Positions 44,306 to 55,348 are shown, counted from the first letter of the stretch. The stretch is DNA of 64,000 nt from Gari tellinella (GCA_922989275.2 OV277867.1:8804001-8868000), one strand, 5' to 3'. Notes: a model not told the origin generated them from the letters alone. Numbers and translations: made by a program.

Positions 44306-44549
44306 CCCTTTACTCCATAGCCGGCTTCTAGTTTTGAAGATAGATAGGTCACCACTTAAAGCAGGCTGAAAGTAAAGCAGAATGCTCCTTAAGGCACATT
44401 CTGCTTTACTTTCAGCCTGCATTAAGCTACCATCTGCTTGGATAAAGAAAATATTTTTTTCTGGTACATATGCATGACTGTATAAATTGGAACTTTTCAG
44501 TGGTGAAATAAATTAGAGGCGTAAAAAGGCGTATAAGTGGGGTAATAGG
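44306..44549. mobile_element. T1 MITE
   Basis: Left flank ATAA, right TTAA 44550-44553; H1 centred near 44392. Confidence 0.8.
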
Positions 44550-44789
44550 TTAAGAAAATTTAAGGAACTAATTTATAACAAATTTGTTAGAAAATAGTAT
44601 ATAATAAATTATGGTCATAGAAGAACTATCAATGGAGTTATTAATTATGGATTTACACAGTATGCAGAAATATTGCAGCTATATTTAATTTAACTGTTTG
44701 TGATTGCATATATACATGTATAGCGGATACTGCTATTCAACATGACCATTGGCTTATGTAAGTTTTCATGTTTCTTATGACCTTATCAC

Positions 44790-45503
44790 TTTACTCCATA
44801 GACAGGCATTTTAATGCCTTTAAATTATTATTCCACAGAAAAAATTAGTCCCACTTTATACAATCATGGATATGTATCATAGAAAAACTTTCTATATTCT
44901 AGCAGATGGTAGCTTAATGCAGGCTGAAAGTAAAGCAGAATGTGCCATAAGGCACATTCTGCTTTACTTTCAAACTGCTTTAATTGGTCTTGTAGGTAGC
45001 TGGTCTTAATGTCCCATTGCATGAATGTACCATTGCCTCAATGTACCATTTTCAGTCTGAACGTACCATTTTTAAAAAATCCTATATTACAACCATGATT
45101 GACCATTATTAGTTGATGAAAAATGTAAAATAGTACTTTATATGTTACTTGGATGAAATAAATGATTTTTTTAAAATACAATGTTCCTATGTGAGTATTA
45201 TCCACTTTTTGTAGAAGTTCAATGAGTTTATACAATTCAACATGTATGTATCTGCATTCTTTTTTCCTACAATCAGGTGTGCATTTTTTAACTAAAAATA
45301 TCATAAATCAATCGGGGATAATTATAAACCATTTCTTCATTAAAAAAATAGTATAATAAATTTGTTTTCTATCAACTTTATATAGTGGTACGTTCAGTCT
45401 AGGAAAATGGTACATTGAGACTGGTACATTGAGGCATTGGTACGTTAAGACCATAAACCGTCTTGTACCATCAATACTAGAAACAGGCTATGGAGTAAAG
45501 AGT
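44790..45503. mobile_element. T1 MITE split by another TIR element
   Basis: CACTTTACTCCATAGACAGG to CTATGGAGTAAAGAG; H1 centred near 44952; interrupted in the motif AATTGGTC at 44995. Confidence 0.72.
44995..45459. mobile_element. 465-bp TIR element, 8-bp duplication, iterated TIR motif
   Basis: Exact GTCTTGTA at 44987-44994 and 45460-45467. Ends GGTAGCTGGTCTTAATG / CGTTAAGACCATAAACC. Each terminal repeat of about 70 bp holds the motif AATGTACCATT or its variants several times, separated by CTCA/CAGTCT. No transposase. Eight-bp duplication fits hAT or P-type elements; ends do not match A1/A2. Confidence 0.8.
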
Positions 45504-45596
45504 TGCAATAAGAATTTATTGAAAGTAATAAAAGATCCATTGGACTGTCAGTCTACTGTCTATAAGGTAAGTGTGTTGTTGTGAATTTTTATTTAA

Positions 45597-45820
45597 CCCA
45601 TTGTATGCTGGGTAATATTTGGCGGCCATTTTAAAATGTCGTCTGCAGTGGGTATAACTCAAATATTTGCAAAAGATTTTAGCAGTTTCTGATAGAATAT
45701 TGACTTAGCACCAAACAGTTTTGATCTCAGATCAGGTCCCACAATGTGGGGCCTGATCTGAGATCAAAACTGTTTGCCTAGAGGTACCGTACACCTAAAA
45801 GTGTATCCCGTATAAAATGG
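45597..45820. mobile_element. T4 MITE
   Basis: Left TTAA 45593-45596; ends CCCATTGTATGCTGGGTAAT / CCCGTATAAAATGGG; right flank GTAAA. Internal GATCTCAGATCAGG palindrome. Confidence 0.83.
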
Positions 45821-45952
45821 GTAAATGCAATTTCTCAATAACTATTGCGACCTGTTGTTTTGTGCACACAAGTGTATTCATAAACAGAAATCCTGTATCC
45901 AGCTGCCATTCAGTAAAGAAGCGTATGGATATTGAGACAGGTAACTCCTTAA

Positions 45953-46187
45953 CCCTTTCCCCATAGAACCACCTTTTAGTACATTCAATTTATTCCTCCA
46001 TGCACATGTACTATAAGAAAAACATGTACCATAAGAATTAAATATTTTCTATATCCTATCAGATGGTAGCTTAAAGCACAGGCTGTGAAAGTAAAGCAGA
46101 ATGTGCCATTAGGAGAATTCTGCTTTACATTCTACCAGCTTCAAGTGGTCACCTGTGTTCAAAACTAGAAACAGATGGGGTAAAGGG
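45953..46187. mobile_element. T1 MITE
   Basis: TTAA 45949-45952, right TTGA 46188-46191 shared with the next T1. Confidence 0.75.
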
Positions 46188-46242
46188 TTGACCCATTATC
46201 CTGTCAGTCTGTTTCAAGTTTTTAACACCGGTGACCACTTAA

Positions 46243-46485
46243 CCCTTTGAACCCTAGTCCCGCATATTGGCGTCCTTTGCAAACAATGAACATGTGAATA
46301 GTACACTTGTCCTATACAAACAGTGAAGACCCAGATCAGAGGGCTCCGAAAGGAGCCCTCTGATCAGGGTCTTCACTGTTTGTCATAATGCCAAACATTG
46401 ACAAAAACAACCCTTAAAAGTCAGAAATGGACTAGACTTAAATGGAAACTGGAATTGTCCATTTCAAGTTTCAGGGAGGAAAGGG
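46243..46485 (+). mobile_element. T2 MITE, nested
   Basis: 243 bp; TTAA 46239-46242 and 46486-46489; H2 tip GGGCTCCGAAAGGAGCCC. Confidence 0.88.
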
Positions 46486-46629
46486 TTAAAGCAGGTTCAA
46501 TGTTAAATGGAATGTACCTTATAATGCATGTTCTACTTTATTTTCCGCCTGCTTTAATTTACCATTTGCTAGTACATGACATATTTCTTATGGTGCATAT
46601 TCATGACTGTATACATGTAAAGGGGAATT

Positions 46630-48414
46630 TTTAGCTCACCTGAGCCAAAGGCTCAAGGTGAGCTATTGTGACCGCTCACCGTCCGTAGTACGTCTGTCCG
46701 TCTGTCCGTCTGTCCGTCTGTCCGTCTGTCCGTCTGTCTGTCTGTCCGTCTGTCCGTTCACTTTTACTTCAAACGACATCTCCTCTGAAACCCGCCGATT
46801 GTAGGGAGAGTTCAAACTGCTTATGATGTTCCTTGGATGCTTCTCTACAGAAGTTGTTCAAAAAAAAAGGAAAAAAAGCACAAACTCTGCTTGAAAAAGC
46901 AAAAAAGCAAAAATCTTTAAAAAATCTTCTTGCCCAAAACTACTAGGCCCTAAGCTTTGATATTTGTACAGTAGAATCTCCTGGTGGATCTATCTATAGT
47001 TTGTTAAAATGAAATCCCTAGGGTCACATTTGACACCACCCTGCACAGTTTAAGTGCTGCTCTAGGCAGGTTTTACAGTATTTTTGATTTAGGCAGAACT
47101 GTATTTACCTGAGTTACCCTTAATATACTATGGGCAAATAGCCAATATTTGCAAACATTTTGGATCCAGATCAGATGCAACATAATCATAATGCTACATC
47201 TAATCTGGATCCAACCTATTTGCCACTCATTTACCAACTTAACATTTTCTAAATTGTTTTTTTGTACACTTTTCACATACAGTAGGTTTTAAGCAGACAT
47301 CATTTCAGTCTGGTAAGGGTAAGCCCAAGCGTTCTAGCCACTGAGGTCAAATATTATGCAACTCTGAACTGGTAGTGGGTATCACAGAACTGGTCATGAT
47401 CAGCTGAACATGTTGTCTGCTAAAGTTTAGATATGGTTCAGTCTGATTCATACTTAGAGAAACAGGATCTGGAAGTGATCCACTGACAGTTATGTAATTA
47501 TGTCTTATGCCATATTTATACATATGTTTAATATTGGTTTTGTCAGAGTTATCTGTATGTCTTTTCAATAATTCCACTTTAAACAGTCATGAAAATGTAA
47601 GATGCAAAAGTAAAGCAAAGTGTGCATTAACCCTTAGCCCGCCAAATAAATTGTCGTCTGCTATATTTCTCGTCTGCTTCAAGTTTCAAAGTGCTTCAAA
47701 GTTGCTCAAAATTGCTGAAAATGTTGTCCGAGTGTCAAACAGCTTGGATCCGGATGAGACGCCGAGTTACTCGGCGTCTAATCCGGATCCAAGCTGTTTG
47801 CATATAAAGCTATAGTCGTGAGTGGCAGGCTAAGGGTTAAGACACATTCTGCTTTACTTTCAACCTGCTTTAGGTGGCCACCTATTTTCAAAATTAGAAA
47901 CATGCTATGGGGTAATGGGTAAAATGAAATTGCCTATTTGGAAAGAGCCTGATGAGAGGAAGTGCCATTTGCAAAGGCCATAACTCTGACATCATTGTTT
48001 TTTTAGTTATTTCCCTTTGTGATATTTTCTTGTCAAGAAGACAACTTCAGTTCTACTGATGCTATTGTAATGAAATTTTATGTATGGAAAGAAACTGATG
48101 AGAGAAAATGCCATGCACAAGGGCAGCAATATTTAGTTTTTCCCCTTTGTCATATTTTATTGTCAGGAAAATAATTCCAGTTCTGTTGACGCTAGTGAAA
48201 TAATTATCATTTATTGGAAATGGAAATAGCTTGATAAGAGGATGTGTCATGGATAAGGGTCATAAGCTTGGCAACAAAATTCACTTTTGTCATGTTTTCT
48301 TGTCTGGAAGATAACTCCATTTATAGTTATATTAAAATGTTGTCTTGCCCAGTCAACTTAGGTACAAACTTCAATGTCCTCAGGTGAGCGAATTAAGGGC
48401 CATGGCCCTCTTGT
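46630..48414 (+). mobile_element. Helitron-like element, GAGCCAAAGGCTC type
   Basis: 5' TTAGCTCACCTGAGCC with hairpin GAGCCAAAGGCTC, then (TCTGTCCG)n at about 46693-46755. 3' end CAGGTGAGCGAATTAAGGGC, a GGGCCATGGCCC hairpin and CTCTTGTT. There is no obvious target duplication: the T1 host sequence resumes directly. This is consistent with Helitron-like insertion between A and T. Confidence 0.7.
47631..47836. mobile_element. T3 MITE in a T1 hairpin inside the Helitron-like element
   Basis: 206 bp; TTAA 47627-47630 and 47837-47840. Flanks AAGTGTGCA and GACACATTCTGC are the two arms of an H1 palindrome, so the insertion hit its central TTAA. The T1 host spans about 47560-47925. Fourth nesting level. 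Confidence 0.85.
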
Positions 48415-48512
48415 TTCTTCAGTGGAGGAATAAATTAAAGGCGTAAAAAGGCCTATCTTTGTGGTAATGTGTTAACAGGGCAGAGTTTCAAGCATGAAAA
48501 TTAATATATATC

Positions 48513-48706
48513 CAGGGCTCCAGATAAGGGGAGTATTTCAAAAACTAAAATCTTTATTTTTGTTTTAAACCCTATGGTGTCACTACTCATTAGAATCGTC
48601 TCGAAGAGACGATTCTAATGAGTAGTAACACCACAGGATTTGATGCTGAAATAAGTGAGAAAATGATGGATTTGTGCAGTTTACTCCCTCTTATCTGGAG
48701 CCCTGA
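48513..48706. mobile_element. A1 hAT-like MITE
   Basis: 194 bp; CAGGGCTCCAGATAAGGGG / CTTATCTGGAGCCCTG; hairpin ATCGTCTCGAAGAGACGAT. Confidence 0.85.
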
Positions 48707-48942
48707 TAATATCTCTTTGCCGAATACATAAATGTGCTAAAAGGCTATGTGGGAAAGAGATCACCTGTGTATGGAGAGCAATTAAAAATTGTAGACCAAA
48801 TAGTTTAGATCCAGATCAGATGGGAAGTTACCTGGCATTTGATCGATACCCAAACAGCTTTTCACATAGATCATACTTCAGAGGAGAAAGAGTCAGTTTC
48901 GCCATTTCCGTTCACATAATTGCGAGCACATGGTCTTGATGG

Positions 48943-49201
48943 CAGGGCTGCCATTTCTCAGGATTTTTCTGAAAAAAACCTTCAGATTTTGTTCCTAGCC
49001 GATGATATCTTAAAGAAGGCTGAAAATAAAGCAGAATGTGCCTTCAAGGCACATTCTGCTTTACTTTCAACCTGCTTTAAGTTGCCACGTGTCTTCAAAA
49101 CTAGCAACAGACTAGAGGTTAAAGGTATATACAGCTCGTAAAATTGCGATTGAAAAATAGAACATCTTAGGATTTTTCATGATCAACTTATGGCAGCCCT
49201 G
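48943..49201. mobile_element. A2 hAT-like MITE
   Basis: 259 bp; CAGGGCTGCCATTTCTCAGG / CAACTTATGGCAGCCCTG; H1 hairpin inside; TGATGG repeated at both flanks. Confidence 0.82.
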
Positions 49202-49550
49202 TGATGGAAACTCTACACATATAATTTTTATATATTTATCATATTATGTCTGTGAATCGTGAATGCTGGTTGATAAGCAACCCCAGGGGTTATGATGATA
49301 ACAGCCAGGTAAGTATGGAGAGCATGTGTGTGCCATTTGCACCACAACTATAAACTGATAATCGTCTGGCATTTTACTGCATTTTGCATGTTGAAATGAG
49401 TATTGTTGTTTGTAAGAGTTATCCCACTTGGCATTCATTGCAGCTCCAGGTGCTGAACATATAATATACATGTATAATGTAAATAGTCTTTAGGGTACAT
49501 GTACGCAGTCTGTGTATTGAATGCAATGTACATATGTTGTACCTAAACCC
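49202..49550. other. Intron sequence, nothing recognised
   Basis: No exon, RNA gene or repeat end seen. Confidence 0.4.
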
Positions 49551-49554
49551 TGAT

Positions 49555-49825
49555 TACCCCATAGCTTATTTCTAGTTTTGAAGACAGAGATAGCTAACCA
49601 TTTAAAGTAGGTTGAAAGCAAAGCAGAATGCACTTTATTAATCCTGAAAACAGCAATTGGCAATTGACCCCCCCCCCCCCCCAAAAAAAAAATTAAAAAA
49701 TAAATAAATAAAATAAACAAATAAATAGAAATAAAATAAAATAAGATAATGGGGTCAAAGTGTCTAACAGTTTTGAATACATGTATAGTGATTAGACGTC
49801 TCATTGGGATCCAAACTGTTGACAG
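49555..49825. mobile_element. T1 MITE, decayed, with C14 tract
   Basis: TTACCCCATAGCTTATTTC, H1 left half, then a homopolymer C run (about 49669-49682) followed by an A/T-rich stretch. Confidence 0.5.
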
Positions 49826-49870
49826 GGGCAATCATATTATTGCCTGGTTAACATGAAAAGGCCAAACATA

Positions 49871-50116
49871 CAGTGGAGAATCTGTTATTCTTTCCCGTTT
49901 AAACTCAAACGTATGCAAACGCAAAGCACTAAAACGTAGAAAAGTACAACTTTTGGACAATTCTTATAATTCATGTTTATCTTGGTGGCAAACAGTTTGG
50001 AGCCTGATAAGACGCCGGGTAACCCGGCGTCTGATCTGGCTCCGAACTGTTTGCACTGCAAATAATAGTTTTAGCGTAAACGCGTTTATTGGGAAAGAAT
50101 AACAGATTCTCCACTG
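49871..50116. mobile_element. M1 MITE
   Basis: 246 bp, TA-flanked; CAGTGGAGAATCTGTTATTC; H2 tip CCGGGTAACCCGG. Confidence 0.9.
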
Positions 50117-50306
50117 TACATACACAAATATACTCTATAAGCTTCATGTCCAGCCACCCAGAGAACTGCAGGAGACTAATGAGTGTCTGATTTGTGATCA
50201 GTGAAGGATTGGGCAAGACCATTCTAGATAATCCCCTATATTGGAAACACATTTTTTGGCACGAGTCTGGTATACACCCTTACACTGCTGAAATCCATCC
50301 TTTACA

Positions 50307-50371
50307 AACAGTGTAGACCCAGATCAGAGGGCTCCTGAAGGAGCCCTCTGATCAGGGTCTGCACTGTTTGT
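50307..50371. repeat. H2 hairpin
   Basis: CAAACAGTGTAGACCCAGAT ... ATCAGGGTCTGCACTGTTTG, tip GGGCTCCTGAAGGAGCCC. Confidence 0.65.
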
Positions 50372-50612
50372 CATAGTTTATAATATTTTAAGGACAAACC
50401 CTGTGATAGTCACTATTGACTCATTCATTTATTAAAAAAACAGATAAGTCTGTTTTGAAAAAATGTTGTCCAGCATTGTAAGGGTAATAACAGATTGGGT
50501 ATGATGTAGAAATAGGGGGTTGGGGGATATGTATAACATATGGTGGCATGATGTGCAAATAGAGAGGGGAGGGGTATTATAAGAATCCACCATGAATGTT
50601 GATGTAGGATAG

Positions 50613-50613
<1 letters not shown>

Positions 50614-50643
<30 letters not shown>
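50614..50643. repeat. Poly-C tract
   Basis: About 30 uninterrupted C, followed by ATGTAGTG. Length is likely variable or uncertain in assembly. Confidence 0.85.
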
Positions 50644-50824
50644 ATGTAGTGACACATATACATCACCTTAATTTACAAACAGTGTACCTGTGCAGAGTGT
50701 ACTTGTCCTTATAATGCAAACAGTGTAGATCCAGATTAGAGGATTAATTTCATATTTGTAAGTAACTCAGATTATGATAGCAAACAGCATATTGACAGAC
50801 AAGGCAATGTATTTCCTCCTTTAA

Positions 50825-51067
50825 CTCTTTCCTCCCTAAAACTTTAAATGGACAATTCCAGTTTCAATTTTAGTCCAGTCCATTTCTGACTTTTAAGGGT
50901 TGTTTTTGGCAATGTTTGGCATTATGACAAACAGTGAAGACCCTGATCAGAGGGCTCCTTAAGGAGCCCTCTGATCTGGGTCTTCACTGTTTTCATAGGA
51001 CAAGTGTACAATTTACATGTACACTGTTTGAAAAGGACGCCTATATGCGGGACTAGGGTTCAAAGGG
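50825..51067 (-). mobile_element. T2 MITE, intact
   Basis: 243 bp; TTAA 50821-50824 and 51068-51071; H2 tip GGGCTCCTTAAGGAGCCC (contains TTAA). Confidence 0.88.
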
Positions 51068-51131
51068 TTAAACTTCTGTTAAAATCAAATTCTAATGTAG
51101 GTGCCTGCTAAAAGTACATGTAGGTAAATAG

Positions 51132-51159
51132 CCCCCCCCCCCCCCCCCCCCCCCCCCCC
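51132..51159. repeat. Poly-C tract
   Basis: About 28 C, then a CCCTCTCCCTCTCTCC pyrimidine run. Confidence 0.85.
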
Positions 51160-51324
51160 TTCCCTCTCCCTCTCTCCTCAACCCGACACATCAACTTCTC
51201 AGTGTCTAAGCTAAGACATGTGGTCACTAAAGCTTTTTGCTTTACCTTCAGCCTTCTTTAAGCAAATACCTGTCTTTACACTGGAAAATGCTATTGAAAG
51301 AATAAATATTCAGTGGTACACCTA

Positions 51325-51557
51325 CAGTGGAGAAAACGTTATTCTTTCCCGTTTAAACGCAAACGTACGCAAGCGCAAAACACTAAAATGTAGAAAAGTA
51401 CAACCTTTGGACAATTCTGAAAATTCATTTTTATCTTGGTGGCAAACAGTTTGGAGCCTGATCAGACGCCGGGTTACTGGCTCCAATCTGTTTGTACTGC
51501 AAATAATAGTTTTAGCATAAACGCGTTTATTGGGAAAGAATAAGACATTCTCCACTG
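51325..51557. mobile_element. M1 MITE with shortened hairpin
   Basis: 233 bp, TA-flanked; the second half of the H2 tip (CCGGCGTCTGATC) is missing, which looks like a hairpin-tip deletion. Confidence 0.85.
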
Positions 51558-51776
51558 TATCTTTGAACCCTTCTGCTGAACATGCATGTATAAAACTGTC
51601 ATCTGCACTATTACATTTACCCAGGACTGAGGGCAAACTCATGTCCCACAGATTTTTAAAAAAAACAATGGAGACCCTGATCAGACAGCTCATTTAGGAA
51701 CTGTCTGATCTAGTTCTGCATTGTTTTCAAAAAGTATCCACATTATCTAATAGCTTGAAGGAAGAAAAGGCATTAA

Positions 51777-52002
51777 CCCATTTGTGCCCATGATCCCATA
51801 TATGAGACATATATAGGCAAACAGTAGACTTAGACCAGACACCACATGATGTGGCATCTGATCAGAGCCTACACTGTTTGCTGATAGTAATTTCAACATC
51901 AAACAAAATGAAAAGGAAAATTTAGACCAGGCACCCCATAGATCAAAAATGGACTTATCCCATATAAAATAAGCATGGAAGAATCCAATGGGTGCAAATG
52001 GG
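51777..52002. mobile_element. T6 MITE
   Basis: 226 bp; TTAA 51773-51776 and 52003-52006; CCCATTTGTGCCCATG / GGGTGCAAATGGG; H2 with ACCACATGATGTGGC tip. It shares its right TTAA with T2. Confidence 0.85.
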
Positions 52003-52006
52003 TTAA

Positions 52007-52249
52007 CCCTTTGAACCCTAGTCCCGCATATAGGCGTCCTTTTCAAACAGTGTACATATGAGTAGTACACTTGTCCTGTGCAAACAGTGAAGACCCAGAT
52101 CAGAGGGCTCCGAAAGGAGCCCTCTGATCAGGGTCTTCACTGCTTGTCATAATGCCAAAAATGGGCAAAAACAACCCTTAAAAGCCAGAAATGGACTAGA
52201 CTTAAATCGAAACTGGAATTGTCCATTTAAAGTTTCAGGGAGGAAAGAG
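52007..52249 (+). mobile_element. T2 MITE, intact
   Basis: 243 bp; TTAA 52003-52006 and 52250-52253; it ends about 110 bp upstream of exon 6. Confidence 0.88.
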
Positions 52250-52361
52250 TTAAGGCCAATTAATGATTGTGCACATTGTGCATGAACATTTTAGCAATGC
52301 ATGTTTTATTGTGACTGCATGCTTATTATGTTGTTTTTTGCATGTCTAATTGAAAACCCAG

Positions 52362-52898
52362 GCCAGGTCAAATAAGGATCAGTTTGCTGATGTCTCTGAT
52401 GAAGAGTCATTTGATGACAAGGAGCAGAGTTCACAAAACAAGCTTTTCATCGACGAAGATGATCTTAAAGATGCAACAACAGAATCTGATGTTCTTAACA
52501 GTGAAGTGGAAGCAAGTGATAAGCTGGAAAGAGTTAGAAAGTGGAATGAAGAGTCTAATAATGTTACCAATAAAATCAGTGAAAGAGAAATAAGTCGTGA
52601 TGATTCTCACAAGAAGGATGTAAGGAAATATTCTAGTGAAACAGATAGAAGTGGTAATAGTGTGCTGGGAAGAAGTTCAAGCTTTAAAGAAATCAATAAT
52701 AACAAAATAAAGGATAAGCTTGAAAAGTTTGAACACTTAAGAAACGAAGAAAGTGTTCAGAAACCGGTTGTAGTGATTAAGAGTGAATCATTGGTAGTAC
52801 AGAAAAAGGAAGGATTAAAAAACAAGTTACAAAAGTTTGAAAAGGATATCAAAGACCAAAGAACCCCAAATGCCAAAAAAGACCAGCCAAAAAAGTTG
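52362..52898 (+). CDS. Exon 6, acidic/basic low-complexity segment
   Basis: The largest exon, 537 nt (179 codons), phase 0 at both ends. The acceptor is GAAAACCCAG and the donor is TTG|GTAAGT. It encodes a Ser/Glu/Asp/Lys-rich, probably disordered segment. Near the middle is a cluster with GRSSSFKEINN, followed by two related motifs, KLEKFEHL and KLQKFEKD. Exon 7 has a third (KLQHFE), so a short K-L-x-x-F-E motif is repeated about every 40-60 residues. The ATG at 52350 lies upstream of the acceptor and is not the likely start. No enzyme domain or membrane segment is present. It fits an actin- or filament-associated scaffold, by inference only. Confidence 0.84.
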
Positions 52899-52929
52899 GT
52901 AAGTTGATTTAACACTCTACCCCATACAG

Positions 52930-53155
52930 CTTACTAAACAACTTACGCAAAAATTTTGCGTAAGTCAAAATCATTTTACTCTTATTTTTCAATCATAAAC
53001 GTTTGCAAACAGCAAATAGCCAGATCAGAGGACGCGCTTAAAGTGCGTCCTCTGATCTGGCTATTTGATGTTTGTAGCAAGTGATAATAAAAAGTATAAA
53101 TTAAAATTTTGACTTACGCAAAAAATTTGCGTAAGTAGTTTAGTAAAACGGGCCC
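52930..53155. mobile_element. CTTACGCAAAAATTT palindromic MITE
   Basis: TTACTAAACAACTTACGC ... GCGTAAGTAGTTTAGTAA; each arm has its own small palindrome GCGTAAGT/ACTTACGC, and the centre is an H2-like hairpin (CAAACAGCAAATAGCCAGAT). Ends near ACGGGCCCC as in the GGGCCCG-MITE. It starts 31 bp after the exon 6 donor. Confidence 0.72.
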
Positions 53156-53174
53156 CTGGTCTGTCTCTAATTTT

Positions 53175-53290
53175 GAAGACGACAAAACTGATGGAAGGTA
53201 AAGAAGAATGCTCCATTATATAAAGGAGCATTCTGCTTTACTTTCAATCTGTTTTAAGCTACAATCTGGTAAGATACATCATACTGAAAA
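53175..53290. mobile_element. T1 fragment
   Basis: H1 hairpin with ATGCTCCATTATATAAAGGAG tip region; T1 ends are lost. Confidence 0.5.
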
Positions 53291-53310
53291 TGCTGTTTTA
53301 GCAGAAAGTA

Positions 53311-53503
53311 TAGGGCTCCAAATAAGGGGAGTATTTAAAAAACTTAAATTTTTATTTCTGCATTAAGCCCTATGGTGTAACCACTTATTAGAATCGTCTC
53401 AAAGAGACAATTCTAATAAGTAGTAACAACATAGGATTTGGTGCGGAAATGAGTGAGAAAATGTTGGATATGTTCAGTTTACTCCCTCTTATCTGGAGCC
53501 TTG
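53311..53503. mobile_element. A1 hAT-like MITE
   Basis: TAGGGCTCCAAATAAGGGG / CTTATCTGGAGCCTTG; hairpin ATCGTCTCAAAGAGACAAT. Confidence 0.8.
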
Positions 53504-53576
53504 ATAAAGGCTTTATTTGGCAAGGATATTGTGCTCTCCTCTGTATATTTGTGAAGACAAACAATACAGTCAAACT

Positions 53577-53759
53577 TCGATATCTCGAACACGGATAAAT
53601 CGAACATACCCATATTTCAAAGTTAAAACGTGGCTTAGCCACGTTTTAACTTTGAAATATGGGAATGTTCAAGTTAACCAAGCATTAATTAATGTAGTTC
53701 ATGTGTCGAACTATTGGATAGTTCGAGTTAAGCGAGTTCGAGATATCGAAGTTTGACTG
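53577..53759. mobile_element. M4 MITE, intact
   Basis: 183 bp; TA both sides; CAGTCAAACTTCGATATCTC / GAGATATCGAAGTTTGACTG; palindrome ACGTGGCTTAGCCACGT in the centre. Confidence 0.9.
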
Positions 53760-54013
53760 TAATATGTTGTAAACTGTTTTGAGCCTGAGTTCAAGCACCA
53801 AGTAACTCAAAATTTGATCAGGCTCTAATCTGTTTGCCTCTCAGATTTTAGTAAATCAGAAATACTTCCAAATCACTGCCATTTTCTTCATAAAGTTGAA
53901 CAGCCATGGTGTACCGCTATTTAGTAATTACTAATTACTGTTTTCTAGTGTACACACAGATTAGCTGCTTCTTCAAAAGCTGTCTGGTCAAGTCTACACT
54001 TTCTGACATGACT

Positions 54014-54943
54014 TTTTAGCTCACCTGGCACGAAGTGCCAAGGTGAGCTTTTAGGATCGCTGGATGTCCGTCGTCCGTCGTCTGTCCGTCCACAATTGGT
54101 TGTGAACACTCTAGCAGCTACAAATTTCATCCGATCTTCATGAAACTTGATGACAATGTTTGTCTTGATGAAATCTAGGCCAAGTTCGAATGTGGGTCAT
54201 GTCGGGTCAAAAACTAGGTCACTAGGTCAAATCATAGAAAAACCTTGTGAGCACTCTAGAGGCTACAAATCTCATTGGATCTTAATGAAACTTGGTCAGA
54301 ATGTTTGCCTCATTGATATCTAGGTCAAGTTCGAATGTGGGTCATTTCTGGTCAAAAACTAGGTCACTAGGTCAAATCATAGAAAAACCTTGTTAACACT
54401 CTAGAGGCTACAAATCTCATTGGATCTTGATGAAACTTTATCAGAATGTTTGTTTGATTGATATCTAGGTCAAGTTCGAATGTGGGTCATGTCCGGTCAA
54501 AAACTAGGTCACTAGGTCAAATCATAGAAAAACCTTGTGAACACTCTTGAGGCTACAAATCTCATTGGATCTTGATGAAACTTGGTCAGAATGTTTTTCT
54601 CATTGATATCTAGGCCAAGTTCGAATGTGGGTCATGTCCGGTCAAAAACTAGGTCACTAGGTCAAATCATAGAAAAACCTTGTTAACACTCTAGAGGCTT
54701 CAAATCTCATTGGATCTTGGTGAAATTTGGTCAGAATGTTTGTCGCATTGATATCTAGGTCAAGTTTGAATATGCGTCATGTCCGGTCAAAAACTAGGTC
54801 ACTAGGTCAAATCATTGGAAAATCTTGTTTACACTCTAGAGGTTGATTGTGGGTATACATGTACAGTCATAATCTAGGTCACTATAGGTCAAGTTTGCCA
54901 ATGTGTACCAGGTGAGCGATTTAGGGCCATAGTGGCCCTTGTT
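54014..54943 (+). mobile_element. Helitron-like element with 145-bp minisatellite
   Basis: TTTAGCTCACCTGGCACG with hairpin, CGTCGTCTGTCCGTCC, then five units spaced exactly 145 bp (GGTCACTAGGTCAAATC at about 54218, 54363, 54508, 54653, 54798). 3' end CCAGGTGAGCGATTTAGGGC, GGGCCATAGTGGCCC hairpin, TTGTT. Confidence 0.82.
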
Positions 54944-55100
54944 AAAGTACTTGTCAGGTTTATACTCAAACTGAGTCTGTACTTTTCCTTATATTATAAT
55001 TAGTCAATTATAATTACATCATTCTGTATTTATGAATATTCAATGAGAACCCATTGAGATCAAGATGAGATGAGATCATCCACCTTTTGACAACATTACC

Positions 55101-55279
55101 CAGGGATCCAGAAAAGGGGATTTATGATTTACAAAAATTAAACCCTTATGTCTACATTTAACTCTATGGTGTTACTACTGATAAGAATCGTCTCTTTGAG
55201 ATTATTCTAGTAACACTATAGGATTTGGTGCTGAAATTGTTGGATTTTTTCAGTTTACTCCCTCTTATCTGGAGCCCTG
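55101..55279. mobile_element. A1 hAT-like MITE
   Basis: 179 bp; CAGGGATCCAGAAAAGGGG / CTTATCTGGAGCCCTG; a small hairpin-side deletion. Confidence 0.8.
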
Positions 55280-55348
55280 CAAGTTTTACCTACATGTATT
55301 TCTCCTACACATAAATATTGTCTTTTCATATGTCTACTATGTTCCTTA

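Larger units (their letters stand above)
46192..48471. mobile_element. T1 MITE expanded to 2.3 kb by nested elements
   Basis: Outer ends CCCATTATCCTGTC and GTGGTAATGTG-TTAA (48472-48475). Contains T2 at 46243-46485 (inserted at CCAC-TTAA-AGCAGG) and a Helitron-like element at 46630-48414 (inserted in the T1 motif ATTTT|TCTTCAGTGGAGG). Confidence 0.78.

Noticed and set aside
49490..49831. 113-codon minus-strand frame with a Gly run
   Set aside because: Arises from a poly-C tract and a decayed T1 MITE.
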